From the NCBI GenBank assembly GCA_963920635.1, contig OY987305.1, forward strand, positions 23,336,876 through 23,400,875: a stretch of 64,000 nucleotides of DNA. The letters run 5' to 3'. Both the position numbers and the translations under genes were made by a program. The DNA comes from Pseudeuparius sepicola (Eukaryota; Arthropoda; Insecta; Coleoptera; Anthribidae). Positions 1-10,690 of this stretch are shown piece after piece. The notes below the pieces were generated by a model, which ran no database searches, was not told where the DNA came from, and saw nothing but the letters and a program-made list of their open reading frames with translations. Within the stretch, counting starts at the first letter, position 1. The number at the start of each line of letters is the position of its first letter.

Positions 1-211
1 ACATGTTTTTAAAACGAGTTTCATATATTCTACATCTATAATTATGACTTAATACATTACTTAATAAAATTTCACTAAATTGAATTCTTCTTTCAAATCG
101 AAGACGATCGAGTACTGCAGATTCATAGTTGTTCTTTCTAGCTTTATTGTATGCGAAACTCCATTTTACCATAACATGAATCTTAATGCTTCCAAATGTC
201 ACCTTCTTCAT
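1..211 (-). CDS. Partial hypothetical protein, ATGA-overlapped with the upstream gene, runs off the window
   Basis: An open frame of 70 codons starts at 211 and leaves the window without a stop. Its ATG (211-209) overlaps the TGA stop (210-208) of the preceding gene as ATGA, so the two frames are packed with a 4-nt overlap. That is common in viruses and operons and unusual for host insect genes. The visible part is basic and contains WSFAYNKARKNN followed by a run of alternating charged and hydrophobic residues. An alternative in-frame start lies at 172. I recognise no family. Its position and strand make it another gene of the virus-like cluster. Confidence 0.5.
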   Translation of the reverse strand, partial: MKKVTFGSIKIHVMVKWSFAYNKARKNNYESAVLDRLRFERRIQFSEILLSNVLSHNYRCRIYETRFKNM

Positions 212-867
212 ACTTCTAGTTTGTGTTCCAGCAAGTTTGGGTGAAGTAGTACTAATTCCATCATAATTAAATCATTTTCGATAGCTTGATCTTTTCTTGC
301 CAACAAAACATTATAAATAGTACTAACAACATCCTTATAGTTTCGGTTGAGTGATGATTGAAACGTGTCGAAATATTGTCCAAACTGCTGCTTCTTTACT
401 GCATCTATTCGATTGTTAAGGAGAGGTACTAACTGCCACAAATTGGAAACTGTTTCACATCCCAAGTACACGTAATATCCATTTTTTAAACATTTTATTA
501 CACGTACATTATCTCCAAGCTTTTCGAAATATATTTTGAGTTGTTTAAGTTCGATAGGAGATATATCATCATCTTGGGAATAAAAATAGTTTAATATGTA
601 TCCCTGATTTTTTAAAAGCAAGCTCCATTCTTCTTCAGTAAGCAAAATCGATATGCCACCATAGCCACCAATTTTCACACAGCATTCGAAATTACTATTT
701 AAGCCGATTTCGATGTACTTGGTACCACATTTGTTCAAGTTGAATATTCGAGTATTCAAGATCACATTATCATGTTTAGAATCACTACTCTTACACTTTA
801 GATTATTACTGGGGGGTAACTGAAGATACTCGTTTAGGAAAGAGTACTGATTTTCGTTAGTCGACAT
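208..867 (-). CDS. Hypothetical 219-aa protein of the virus-like cluster
   Basis: This uninterrupted 219-codon frame is one of the few intact genes in the cluster. It has no signal peptide or membrane segment. The middle contains a hydrophobic, glycine-rich stretch (CVKIGGYGGISILL) followed by an acidic segment, and the C-terminal third looks helical. I do not recognise a family. A TATA-like sequence lies about 55 nt upstream of the ATG, next to the shared TGGTGGGG motif at 919-944, so it probably has its own promoter. The start at 867 is the first ATG after that promoter. The next gene starts inside its stop codon. Intactness next to broken neighbours may mean it is younger, selected, or lacks long homopolymers that cause indels. 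Confidence 0.65.
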   Translation of the reverse strand: MSTNENQYSFLNEYLQLPPSNNLKCKSSDSKHDNVILNTRIFNLNKCGTKYIEIGLNSNFECCVKIGGYGGISILLTEEEWSLLLKNQGYILNYFYSQDDDISPIELKQLKIYFEKLGDNVRVIKCLKNGYYVYLGCETVSNLWQLVPLLNNRIDAVKKQQFGQYFDTFQSSLNRNYKDVVSTIYNVLLARKDQAIENDLIMMELVLLHPNLLEHKLEV

Positions 868-918
868 TTTAACAAAATCACAGTCTTTACACTAATAATA
901 CTCACATAAATACGGGGT

Positions 919-944
919 GAATATATACCTATCTCCCCCACCAC
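919..944 (-). promoter_or_regulatory. Shared G-rich plus TATA promoter motif, copy 1
   Basis: Read on the minus strand, TGGTGGGGGAGA is followed within a few bases by TATATAT, about 55 nt before the ATG at 867. Close relatives of this pair occur at 7190-7219 and 20147-20167, each upstream of another minus-strand gene of the same cluster. The pairing and orientation are seen directly; promoter function is inferred. Confidence 0.5.
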
Positions 945-957
945 TTTTCTTGTAAAG

Positions 958-1378
958 TTAATACGTGCGTCTGTATATTATCCATGAGATAAATAATATA
1001 ATAAATAGTGCTAATAAACTGATTGAAACATAACTCGCAACATAACAAGAAGTGTAGTTACAAATACTAGTATCTCGATTTGTTTGTAAAGCGATCCACT
1101 CGGATGTCTGAATTGTGTTATTGTTAAAGATATATTTCAGTTTATAATAATTATTATAAGTCTATTTTATAAGTAAGCACTGGATATCCGGTATTATTAA
1201 AATTTGTCACTTTCATAGGATGATAACAATCACTTTTTTCAGTTTTGTTGTCACTCAAGCATAAATATCCTTCTTTAACTCGAGGCAAATAGTTTATAAA
1301 CAGATTGCTGCCCACTAAGGCTGTTAATATTATTAATGACGTCATTTTCAACTTTATCACTTGAAAGCTTAGGATCAA
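958..1378 (-). pseudogene. Small membrane glycoprotein, split by one frameshift
   Basis: The first half (1378-1154) encodes 74 residues with an N-terminal hydrophobic segment (MTSLIILTALVG) that looks like a signal peptide if translation starts at the internal Met near 1345. NKT and NNT sequons follow. The second half, in another frame down to the stop at 958-960, holds further NNT and NYT sequons, a 20-residue hydrophobic stretch (ISLLALFIILFISWIIY) and a short basic RRTY tail. Together they describe a type I membrane protein of about 140 residues. The frame changes in the AT-rich stretch around 1150-1175. The break may be mutation or a sequence error. I recognise no family, so a glycoprotein role is inferred only from topology and sequons. 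Confidence 0.45.
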
Positions 1379-1453
1379 CTAAATTCTAGAACGATTTAGA
1401 GGTGGTTTTATGTCAGAAATAAAACAACTCACGAGTTAAATATTTTATTAATA

Positions 1454-1513
1454 TAGTAGTATATAAAGTAGTAGTATATAAAGTAGTAGTATATAAAGTA
1501 GTAGTATATAAAA
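1454..1513. repeat. 15-bp minisatellite, four units
   Basis: Four consecutive copies of TAGTAGTATATAAAG lie between the BIR gene and the membrane-protein gene. Read on the plus strand each unit contains TATAAA, but there is no plus-strand gene to serve. Confidence 0.85.
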
Positions 1514-1551
1514 GTATAAAGTGGTACATTTAAAAATATACAAACACAATA

Positions 1552-1941
1552 TTAATAAAATCCCTTAAATAGAGCAAAAAATACAAGCAGTATAATAAAA
1601 CATACACAAATAGTAGAAAAATTAGTTTTACTGGGTGCAGGGTTTGTATTACTCCTATACATGCTGGCTAAACGAAGTGCTTGTATAAAATCACAAGATT
1701 TATTATATTTGAAATGCTCCATCAATGGAGAATCTTCCATTTCCCACTTGTATATTTCCACATCACAATAAACACATTGACATGAATCTAAGCATCCTGT
1801 AAAATGAAAACCAGCTTCGGCTAAATCTATCGGATTTACTTTTCCTTTCCAGTTTTTGAAAGTTAACAATCTCTCTTCGAAATATTTCAAATTACTAGAC
1901 TGACTTACAGGCTCCCCATCGAACTGTATTCGGTTTGCCAT
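1552..1941 (-). CDS. Single-BIR protein with C-terminal membrane anchor (IAP-like)
   Basis: The 129-residue protein carries one baculovirus IAP repeat at about residues 22-88. It has RLLTFKNW at the start of the domain, then AGFHFTG, and zinc ligands C56, C59, H76 and C83 with the canonical C-x2-C-x16-H-x6-C spacing. BIR domains bind caspases or IAP antagonists and block apoptosis; several insect DNA viruses carry them. There is no RING or CARD. Instead residues 109-126 form a hydrophobic segment (ICVCFIILLVFFALF) ending in KGFY, which predicts a tail-anchored protein with the BIR facing the cytosol. The frame is intact and starts 35 bp after the polymerase stop, in the same direction. Assignment as BIR is firm. 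The anti-apoptotic role and the membrane location are inferred. Confidence 0.85.
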   Translation of the reverse strand: MANRIQFDGEPVSQSSNLKYFEERLLTFKNWKGKVNPIDLAEAGFHFTGCLDSCQCVYCDVEIYKWEMEDSPLMEHFKYNKSCDFIQALRLASMYRSNTNPAPSKTNFSTICVCFIILLVFFALFKGFY

Positions 1942-1976
1942 GTTGAAATCAACTAAGCGATAAGCTGATCCTACCT

Positions 1977-4900
1977 TTATATAAGAATTGCTATTTTTTT
2001 ACTTTTCTTGGGTTTTGGTTTATGGTAGTCTTCTAAAAACTCACCAATTTTTATCAAGTTATCTAAATTAGTATCGGGGTCTTCAAGAGTTAAATCACAA
2101 CTGTTTTTAATTAACATATATATTATTTTTTCAACTTTAGGGTTTTCATAATCAGAAATATCTCTATGCCCCCATGCTAGAGTTTTTAGAGTACTAGGGA
2201 TATGATACCGTTTATCATCATCAGATGATAGTGCTAACTTATTTATAACTTCAGTAAACATATTGTGTAAATGCGATTTAAAAATATACATGTTGCAATA
2301 CACTTTAGAATTTTTTTCGACAACTTCCTTGTAATGGGAAAAATCCAGTTGTTTTCTAACCGTATTTTTCTTAATACCTTTAGCTTTTTTCAGAATATCA
2401 TCTTTCGTTTTTACACAATATGATTTAGCTGCAGTACCATAAAAAGATTCTATTGGTTCGCCAGCCATTTCATCCTTAAATTTACCTACAACTGATAAGT
2501 TTTGAGGAATATTATAAACATTGTTTAGAGCATAATTCGAGGTATCGAAAATATCTAAATTTTCTCTTATATCATTGTAAAAGTTTTCTGTTGTTACTTC
2601 TAAAATGAAAGAGTCGGTGTCCATATACAATAGAGCAACATTGTCTCCATACTTTGGTTTAAGGTAGTTGTAGTAGAAATTATACATCACCATTTTAGAA
2701 AGATCTAGAATGGCGAAACCAACATAAATTGGTTTATCATACATTATACATACTTTTTTGTAATTGAACAGCGATTAAATTTTCAGAAAATATAGATAAA
2801 TCTTTAAACTGTGGTTTTGCTATCAACTTTTCTGCACAATTACTATTTTTATTAGGCTCCCAATGAGACACGAGGCGAATATCAACCCTTTTGTCCAAAT
2901 TTTCCATGGTTTTTCCATAAATACTATCTGTTAATAATTTTACTTGTTTTTTTTTCGAACTTAGATTTTGCAGCATTTCTTATGTTTGTATTATTATCGA
3001 TATATTTTCTTAACCATGGTGATTGAGTAAATTTAATAGCTCTATGAATTTTGGTTAATTTGAGACCGAATTTTAGACATTGCTGCAAATATAAATAGTG
3101 TATAATATAATTATACTTATTATTTAAATTTGGTATTAGTTTCGAACATTTGGAATTTGGGGGTATAAAGTTTTAAGGACAAAAGGGGAGCTCGTTATGC
3201 AAATTGTGAAGATTTTCAGGATATTCTAAATCTACTTCGAAAACATAACCTATAGGTGATGTATCGGAAAGTGAAAAAATATCGATTTGTTCAATTTCAT
3301 CTTGGGAAAGACAAACAAAATCTTTCTCGGGCAGATATTGTCTCATAGCAAAACCATATAAGTTTGTCGCATCTAAATACATTATAAATTTGTTTTCTTT
3401 TGATGGATTAAAATTCTGTAAAAAAAATATTGTTCGCTTCGGATTTTCTCGAAATGCAAGTGCTCACTCCGCCTCTTATGGCCTTTTTGAAAAAATGAAT
3501 CATATCAGGTTCTATCAATAATTCTAATTTTATATCTGTCATTTTTAACATGGCGTCGAAAGATAAACTCGGAGAAGTGAGATACTGTGCCGGATCTAGC
3601 TGGTAGGTTCTAATTGAATTACTTCTAAAGCTTTCAAACACGTCACGTAAAATCATGACGTCAGAGCGGAGATAGCAATCTGAATCACCTAAAGTTTTAC
3701 AGTTAAATATGTCCCATACCTCTTTAGCTCGTTTATAATCATCTTGTGAGATATTTTCATCTTTTAACTCATTATAAAACTTATCAATTGCAGGAAAAGC
3801 TTCTTCCAACAACTTATCATAGGAATTAACGTATGAATATGGAAATACACCTTTTTGTCTAATGTAATGAAATTGTAAATCATTTGGAAAACACTTACGA
3901 ATTTCTATACATTGGTTGTCTTCTAATATATCCGCCATAGATTCAAGAGATGCTGGTAGAAATTGAAAAGAGTCTATGAATTTCAACTTTAGTCTAACAT
4001 TTTCTTCCATCAAAATTTGTTTACTAAAGGATATATATTTTTCTTTTGTATGAGCTATCACGTCAATTTTCTCTTTATTGAAGCATAAAGACTTAATAAA
4101 CAAATGCGAGTCGTAATTTTTTAAATTATGTAAAATAATCGGAACAAATGTTGGTGGTTGAAAATGTAAATTACAAATGGAATGCGCCGCTCCTCTAAAA
4201 GCACCATTAAGATGATTATGGTCCTTACATTTTTTAAAATTTGGACTATCTTGAAAGACTTTTCCACAAATGTGACAATTCGTAGAGTCTTCATACTGTT
4301 TTTGTTGAATTAATGATAAAGGTATCATGGGAAGGTTCTTACTTAAATAATTATTATAAATTCTTTTTACGTCATTTTCTATCCAATCTATAAATGTTTG
4401 AGCACAATTCTCTCCTCTATAAATTTTTAATTTTGATAAATTATCATTAAATGAACATTTTATAAAGTAAGCGAAAGAATGGGGTATATGTTCAGCTGTT
4501 TTGACTGTATAACTAGAAAGTGGGTCTAAAGCTTGATTATCGCGATTTACTGGTTTTAAAATGCATTCAAAATCAGCGTACATTACGAAGGGAACTTTGT
4601 ATTGTTTTTGAATATTTTCAAATTTTAAAATATTTTCAGGAACCATATTACCAAATTTATCTGTAATTAAATTATCTGATGGAAAATCAATTCTTACAAA
4701 GTTGCAGTCAAATTTCATATGCCTTTTCAATTTTTCAGCAGAAGGGAAATTCTGTAAACATCCGTCGCATAGATATTTTTTACATTTATGTTTGGATATT
4801 TGAGAAGAAACCAATCTACCTAAATCTTTTATATAGCAATAGTGTTGATTACCTGTACCGTCCTCAATCAATAACAAATTTATATGTAGATTTTTCTTTT

Positions 4901-6307
4901 GTTTAGTGTAGTACAAAGGACCGACAATTTCATACATTGTTTTGTTTTCCTTATAATAAGGTTCACATCCGAAAACGTTTATTGAGATATTGTTTTGACT
5001 CTCAAATTTTGACACATCTTTTATTGAGACAGGAAAGTTTATACCGCTAAAATCAAACCTTCCCTTAAAACAAGGGTATGATGATGTCCTCTCTGCATTT
5101 GCTAGCGGTTGGTGCACAGCAGCCATTAAACTCCATCCAAAACAGCACTCATCATTGTTCCGAACGTTGATTACAGCTCTCTTTTTCTGGATTTCTTTAG
5201 GTAGCGAAATATATGATGAAATTCGTAGAGAATTATATTTATTGACGTCAATTTCTAGGTGAAGAATCTGTATCAAGATCCATCCTAAAAATAATAGAAA
5301 AAAATCAAAATTATTATATCGAAAATGAAAATAATTAGACAACAAATGAAAATAATTATACAAGGTTTATATTGATTCTTACCAGAGTCACGTTCAGCAA
5401 ATTCATCCGATTTCTTCGCAAGTACCACAAACAAGTGTCCATATAAAGATTCAATGTCCGTAGAATCCACAATTATTTCGAATTTGGTGTTGAAAGACTT
5501 AACATCCATAAGATCTAGTGGTTTCGAATAATAAATACCATATAATTCAAAGTTGATTTTAATAGCTGTATGCCTGAGCTGTTCTTCCTTGAGTAAAGTT
5601 AACACTTTATTCCTAATCTCCTCTTGAAATGTTTTAATATCGATAGTGTAATTTTTCGGTGACACTTTGTAAGTAACAATTCGATATTTGAAGGCACTTC
5701 GCAAAATTTCAATACCCTCCTCCAAGAAAGTAAAACATTTTGCTTTGTGGTCATTGGTTCGTACGTGAGCTACCCATTGTTTCTTGTCCACATTTATTTT
5801 ACATTTACAGCAATATTTACTATCTGCAACAAAATCGCCTGAAATTATTTATAAAGTTATATAGTAATATTATAGTTGCGGTTAAAATAATTCAAGTTTT
5901 TAATAAATTACCCGTACTAGATCCTGGTTCCGTATTAATTGTTTTAGATGTTGAAGGGCTAATTCTCTCTGCAACAAAATCGCCTGAAATTATTTATAAA
6001 GTTATATAGCAATATTATAATTGCGGTTAAAATAATTCAAGTTTTTTAATAAATTACCCGTACTAGATCCTGTTCCCGCTTTTGAAGGGTTAATTTCATC
6101 TGCTGGCTGAACATTATCGACTGAAATTTGTTTAAAACATATAAAGTTGTGTAACAATACATTAGTTTATGAACACTTACGGTTTATAATATAATCCTCT
6201 ATATTTGTCTGTATATGTTTTCTGTTACAGCAATTTTTGCGTAGGTGCTGTTTAACGGTTTGTATATTTTTGAATTCTTTAAGACAAAGGGTGCATAACA
6301 CTACCAT
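1977..6307 (-). pseudogene. Protein-primed-type family B DNA polymerase with zinc fingers, spliced, frame-broken
   Basis: The start is the ATG at 6307, beginning a Cys-rich exon (CTLCLKEF). Exons at 6181-6307, 6058-6120, 5912-5983, 5383-5838 and from 5284 down join in one frame through GT-AG introns of 60, 74, 73 and 98 bp. A second finger (YCCKCK..H) lies in exon 4 and a third (CDGC) near 4770. An endonuclease-VII-like CHIC..KDHNH patch is near 4200-4275. Exonuclease motifs follow (YADFE near 4570, NLKNYDSH near 4110, YLRSDV near 3665), then the palm motifs DATNLYG near 3365, SIYGKTMEN near 2920, DTDS at 2612-2623 and KSY near 2415. This is the Polinton/adintovirus/bidnavirus pPolB type. As assembled, the frame breaks at a T8 run (plus-strand A 3420-3427), an A9 run (2947-2955) and an A6 run (2754-2759), with one stop at 3173-3175. 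All catalytic motifs remain recognisable. Confidence 0.88.
5839..6057 (-). repeat. Tandem duplication of a 72-nt exon with its intron
   Basis: Intron 5839-5911 (73 bp) and intron 5984-6057 (74 bp) are nearly identical, both GTAATTTATTA to AATTTCAG. The exon between them (5912-5983, 72 nt) repeats the start of the following exon and the end of the preceding one. Both introns split a codon after its first base, so skipping or including the 24-codon exon keeps the reading frame. This is a direct duplication of one exon-intron unit within the polymerase gene. Confidence 0.75.
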
Positions 6308-6387
6308 GGCGGGTTAATAGAAGCAAACTATTAAAAAAAGCAAAACTATAAACTAGGAACTAAGGTATTATGAAAAAAAATTAAACA

Positions 6388-6936
6388 TTATTTTTTTAAT
6401 AATAACTTGGATAAATCTAATAATAACTCGGCTTGTCGATTTATAATAGTTGATAGCTTTTCTTTATTATCCTTCATTTCATTGATTTGAAGAAAGTTAT
6501 ATATTAAAGCCTTTGTCTTAGCGGCACTACATTTTACCTTTTGTTTATTAATTGATTTCAAAGATCGGCTAGAAAACAAATATTTTTCTAGTTCAGTAAT
6601 TTTCTGATCAAATAATTTCGGTTCAGCATTTTCCCAATCTGTGCTACTAAAATCCAAAAGGTCTGTAGAAGAAGTATGTTCCTTAAAATCAGACATTACC
6701 TGGTCGACTTCATTCAGAAATTCTTCATCTGACATTGTTAATTGCTTATCTGATATGTTTTGTTCAACCAGACAACATTCCGAACTGGATGAGTCGGCGT
6801 TTAAAAACGTTTCGAAATCATATTTTAAAAATTTTTCTAACGCAGGTATACCGCCTGCTTTCAATTTGTTTTCCATTTCAAAACATATAGAGCAATTTTC
6901 ACGATCGTGGATTCGACACATATTGATTACTGACAT
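6388..6936 (-). CDS. Hypothetical acidic 182-aa protein
   Basis: An intact 182-codon frame lies upstream of the polymerase gene on the same strand. The N-terminus contains MCRIHDRENCSIC, a C-x2-H-x5-C-x2-C arrangement that could bind zinc. The middle is Ser/Asp/Glu rich, and the C-terminal 60 residues are predicted helical and end in LLLDLSKLLLKK. I do not recognise a family. A TATA box with the shared G-rich motif stands about 250 nt upstream (7190-7219), so an untranslated leader or a short 5' intron is possible. Its order and strand place it in the virus-like cluster. A structural or regulatory role cannot be decided. Confidence 0.6.
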   Translation of the reverse strand: MSVINMCRIHDRENCSICFEMENKLKAGGIPALEKFLKYDFETFLNADSSSSECCLVEQNISDKQLTMSDEEFLNEVDQVMSDFKEHTSSTDLLDFSSTDWENAEPKLFDQKITELEKYLFSSRSLKSINKQKVKCSAAKTKALIYNFLQINEMKDNKEKLSTIINRQAELLLDLSKLLLKK

Positions 6937-6959
6937 TTTGGATTTTGTTCACTATTAAA

Positions 6960-7180
6960 TTGGGAAATGCCTTTACTAATAATTAAAAAAAGAAAATACC
7001 TTTACTATTAAATTAAAATAGAAAATACCTTTAATAACAAAGCACTGTAAGCAAATACACGCAAAACACTAAAAACGAGCAAGTTATTAGGTTAGTTATT
7101 TTCAGAAAACTGTAGGCACTGAAACAGTTAAAGCCGGGCAGAGAATGTTAGTAGCTGAGAAATCTTTTGCAACTGAAGCG
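6960..7180 (-). promoter_or_regulatory. Leader region of the 6936 gene with short AT-rich repeats
   Basis: Three imperfect copies of GAAAATACCTTTACTATTAAA lie at about 6960-7035. On the minus strand an initiator-like TCAGTT at 7171-7176 lies downstream of the TATA box at 7190-7197. No coding frame is supported here. Confidence 0.3.
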
Positions 7181-7189
7181 CTCTGTATA

Positions 7190-7219
7190 CTTTTATACTC
7201 TATATCCCTCTCCCCACCA
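7190..7219 (-). promoter_or_regulatory. Shared G-rich plus TATA promoter motif, copy 2
   Basis: On the minus strand TGGTGGGGAGAG (7219-7208) is followed 10 bp later by TATAAAAG (7197-7190) and then TCAGTT. It matches the arrangement at 919-944 and 20147-20167. Confidence 0.5.
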
Positions 7220-7244
7220 TGTTAAGTTTGATTAAAAAAATATA

Positions 7245-7535
7245 TGTATTTTATATGTTATATTAATCAACTACCTACATTATATACTACCTACATTATA
7301 TACTACCTACTAACTACTATTTTCTTCTAAAACAAAATTATTTTTCCAACTTGTGTCTCCTAAAAATTAAAAAAAAAACTGAAATTAAATATAAATAAAT
7401 GTATTTTATATGTTATATTAATCAACTACCTACATTATATACTACCTACTAACTACTATTTTCTTTTAAAACAAAATTATTTTTCCAACTTGTGTCTCCT
7501 AAAAATTAAAAAAAAAAAACTGAAATTAAATGTTA
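7245..7535. repeat. 155-bp tandem duplication
   Basis: The sequence starting TGTATTTTATATGTTATATT at 7245 recurs at 7400 with few changes. The first unit also contains an internal duplication of ACATTATATACTACCT. No coding content is seen. Confidence 0.85.
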
Positions 7536-7742
7536 TTAAAGATAATTTTATATTTTTACCGCATCCTGTAGACTACGAACGGCGGCGGATTACTATCGAA
7601 AACCGCCGTTAAATACCCCCCCTCCATGGGGTAATTTTTATACAGCAATATGGATGTCCCTCTCTCGAGGGACATTTAGGGGCCATTTGCCTCCAATTCA
7701 ATAATTGGAATCTATAAAATTTTGAAAAGTTAAAAACATTGC

Positions 7743-8679
7743 TTGCTTTCAGTGCAGACTAAATTTTTTGTAATCGTTATCTATCAAATAACCGTTGCTG
7801 AGAAATATTGTATCATTGATATCTCAGCTGTGATTGCTCGAAATTTGGAGGCTAGAAAATTTCTGAAACTGTCATCGAATTGACTATGACCAATAACTTA
7901 AAATGACAAAGTTTTATGAGTATAAATTATGAATAATAATAATAATAATTCTCACCCTTACAATACCACAAACTAGGAGTATCCCAGAAGCAGCGACATG
8001 CTTGTGTGGGGGGTAGGGCAATTACTATTATTTTATCTTCGTTGCCATTTTCGGCTAGTGTTGATTTTTTTCCCGATAGAACTAGGATAACATTCGCTCA
8101 AGTACTACGGAAAACACTAGAAAACCGTAGTAATCCCAGTGAGTGTAGGACAATTAGTAAATCACACATATAACGCTATTAATTAGCAATATCGTGTCCA
8201 GCTCTCTTGGTCATAGCGGTGTTTTCCTTTAAAGACATGTGCATGCCCCTGCCTCAATATCGGTTCGAACCAAGGTTAAGGCAGAAAAACATGCAGTCTA
8301 AAAAGTCAGCGTCGGTACTAGCGACGCCACCGCGGCACAATGAATTAAGATATCTGACATTTAATAACAGAATATTGTACAGGGCATGATAGAGCAACTT
8401 TAGCCTAATTTGACCGACGTTGCATCTTTCCGAGATACCAATGCTAAGAATCCAAATTTTCATCACCCTGTATATATTTGTAGTAAGCTAGGTAATAATG
8501 AATAATTATTATATGTGCCAAATACTGCAGGATTACTTTTAATTACTAAATATTAATTGCTAACTTTGAAGGGAAAAGAGTTTCAAAAAATAATACCGCT
8601 AATGTCTAACCGAAAGCGGCGCTAACTAGAGAATGCATACAGACAACGATTACAAAAATTTGGTTTGCATTGAACGCAA
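7743..8679. mobile_element. Degenerate inverted-repeat element, possible DNA transposon remnant
   Basis: About 37 bp at 7743-7779 (TTGCTTTCAGTGCAGACTAA...) are repeated in inverted, imperfect form at 8643-8679. The interior holds a short (AAT)n run near 7930, a segment shared with 34578-34740 (at 8127-8350) and an isolated mariner-type terminus CACCCTGTATAT near 8464. No transposase is recognisable and no target duplication is evident. Confidence 0.35.
8127..8350 (+). repeat. Dispersed repeat shared with 34578-34740
   Basis: Blocks such as AATCCCA.TGAGTG, GTCCAG.TCTCTTGG, AGGCAGAAAAACATGCAGTC and CCGC.GC occur in the same order in both places. The copy here has about 50 extra bases. Family unknown. 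Confidence 0.55.
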
Positions 8680-8881
8680 CCAATAAAATTCACTTACATT
8701 GATCGGCAAATCCATCTCCCTCATTTTATTTTTAATTATTTTTTCGATTTCTGCAAGATAATTCGAACTATAGTAAAATTCAAGAGTACTTACCAATTTA
8801 CACTTACTGTAACACATTTTAAGTTGCACTGAACAGAGATGATAGTAACTTAATGAATGGTAGAATAAAACAGCGCTTATA

Positions 8882-10016
8882 CAGGGTGTTCCTTAATGAC
8901 ATGCTAATACTTAAGGGGGTTATTCTTGGGCCCATTTTAAGAAAAAAACTTCATATGAACGTATGTCGTAAACGTCCTAACTTTTGAGATACAGGGCGTT
9001 GAAGTTCATTTTTTTAAATTGAATTTTGGCTACATCTCCCGAAATAATCAAGCTGCTGAACTGAAATTTGGCACTGCTATGTTTTTGGGGATGGAGAATA
9101 AGCTGAAAATGTTAATTTCACCGTATCTTACAGAGGGCGCCACTTGCGTTGTTTTTTGATCACGCTTTTACGCGTAACTTTTTTGAGGTTATCTTTTTGG
9201 TCCTGCAGGTCCATCATTTTAGTGCATCTTTTCATTCTGCAAGAAAAAGGTACTCTTGTTTCATAACGATTAAATCAACCGTTTGCTTTGAAATTGTCAA
9301 AACATTCTCCAAAACACCTGTTGACTTCAATATTCGAAACATAAAATTTTCAACTACCACCTTCAAGTGTTACAGATCAACTGTACCATTTAAACTGAGA
9401 AAAAATGCCAAATGGGCATTGGTCAAAACACCATTGGTTTTCTTGAAATAGAGTGTCAAAATTTTGTCAAATTCAATCCTTTCCATTTTGGAAGCAAATA
9501 ATTTTTGGTATATTATTCATAGGGATTTTTTTCTCAGTTTAAATGGTACAGTTGATCTGTAACACTTGAAGGTGGTAGTTGAAAATTTTATGTTTCGAAT
9601 ATTGAAGTCAACAGGTGTTTTGGAGAACGTTTTGGCAATTTCAAAGCAAACGGTTGATTTGATCGTTATGAAGCAAGAGTACCTTTTTCTTGCAGGACCA
9701 AAAAGATAACCTCAAAAATGTTACGCGTAAAAGCGTGATAAAAAAACAGCGTAAGTGGCGCCATCTGTGAGATACGGTGAAATTGACATTTTCAGCTTAT
9801 TCTCCATTCCCAAAAACATAGCAGTGCCAAATTTCAGTTCAGCGGCTTGATTATTTAGGGAGATGTAGCCAAAATTCAATTTAAAAAAATGAACTTCAAC
9901 GCCCTGTATCTCAAAAGTTAGGACGTTTACGACATACGTTCATATGAAGTTTTTTTCTTAAAATGGGCCCAAGAATAACCCCCTTAAGTATTAGCATGTC
10001 ATTAAGGAACACCCTG
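8882..10016. mobile_element. 1.1-kb near-perfect palindrome, mariner-like termini (fold-back)
   Basis: The ends read CAGGGTGTTCCTTAATGAC and its reverse complement, flanked by TA (8880-8881 and 10017-10018), as expected for Tc1/mariner insertion. The arms (8882 to about 9400 and about 9525-10016) are nearly identical over roughly 500 bp and flank a spacer of about 120 bp. There is no transposase. It lies between the polymerase-side and capsid-side genes of the virus-like cluster. Confidence 0.88.
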
Positions 10017-10690
10017 TATACTATGCAGCCTTTCCTTCTTGCAGCTGAACAGAGGTGGGTATATGAAATTTTTGTCTCTTCATGTATGACTTCAATAACT
10101 ATTTTTGGTTAATTATTCGTTTGGGCGTAAGGTCCATAAACGCTTATGTGTTTTCAAATTTTAAAATTTACATTTATCCCTATTTGAGCTGTGCAATCCT
10201 TAAATTGATGAATAAATCCGTTCTTAAAAAATATCTGTCGCGCGCCTGTGTTGAAAATTTTCCATCCATGATTATGTTGCAGTTTTTTTTTCGTTGCTGA
10301 CCTTTAAGTAAATTAATGGATTAATCTGTCTGGAATTTAAATTGGGTTTTAAATTCAGGTATAAAAATAAGATGCATAACAATATGCTAATAATCGTCTC
10401 GGAATATCAATATGCTAATCGCCGTCTCGGAATTTTGTTTTCGCTTTCATAGGCCATGGTCGAATGTATTTTTAAATATATCTATATGGGATTGATTTTA
10501 GTCTATATTTTCTAAGTTTTTAGAAAAGTAATTTACACCCTGATAATTCATTTTGGAATGCCCCCCAGGTATATAATCTGTTGAGTTAGACGTCTAGACA
10601 TTGTTTACCTATATGCCACCACCTTGGAATTTGTCTTTGAAAGTTTGAACTCTAGAGTTCAAGGGCAAATGTGATTTAGAAACCCCTGTC
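10017..10690. other. No gene recognised; left edge of the capsid gene
   Basis: AT-rich sequence with a local duplication of AATATGCTAAT..CG..GTCTCGGAAT near 10382-10435. I see no supported coding frame or RNA gene. Confidence 0.4.

Noticed and set aside
4679..4906. Plus-strand 75-codon frame
   Set aside because: It is antisense to the polymerase zinc-finger region and has no features of its own.
9149..9451. 100-codon frame in the 1.1-kb palindrome
   Set aside because: It lies in palindrome arm sequence whose inverse copy does not keep the frame; no transposase motif.
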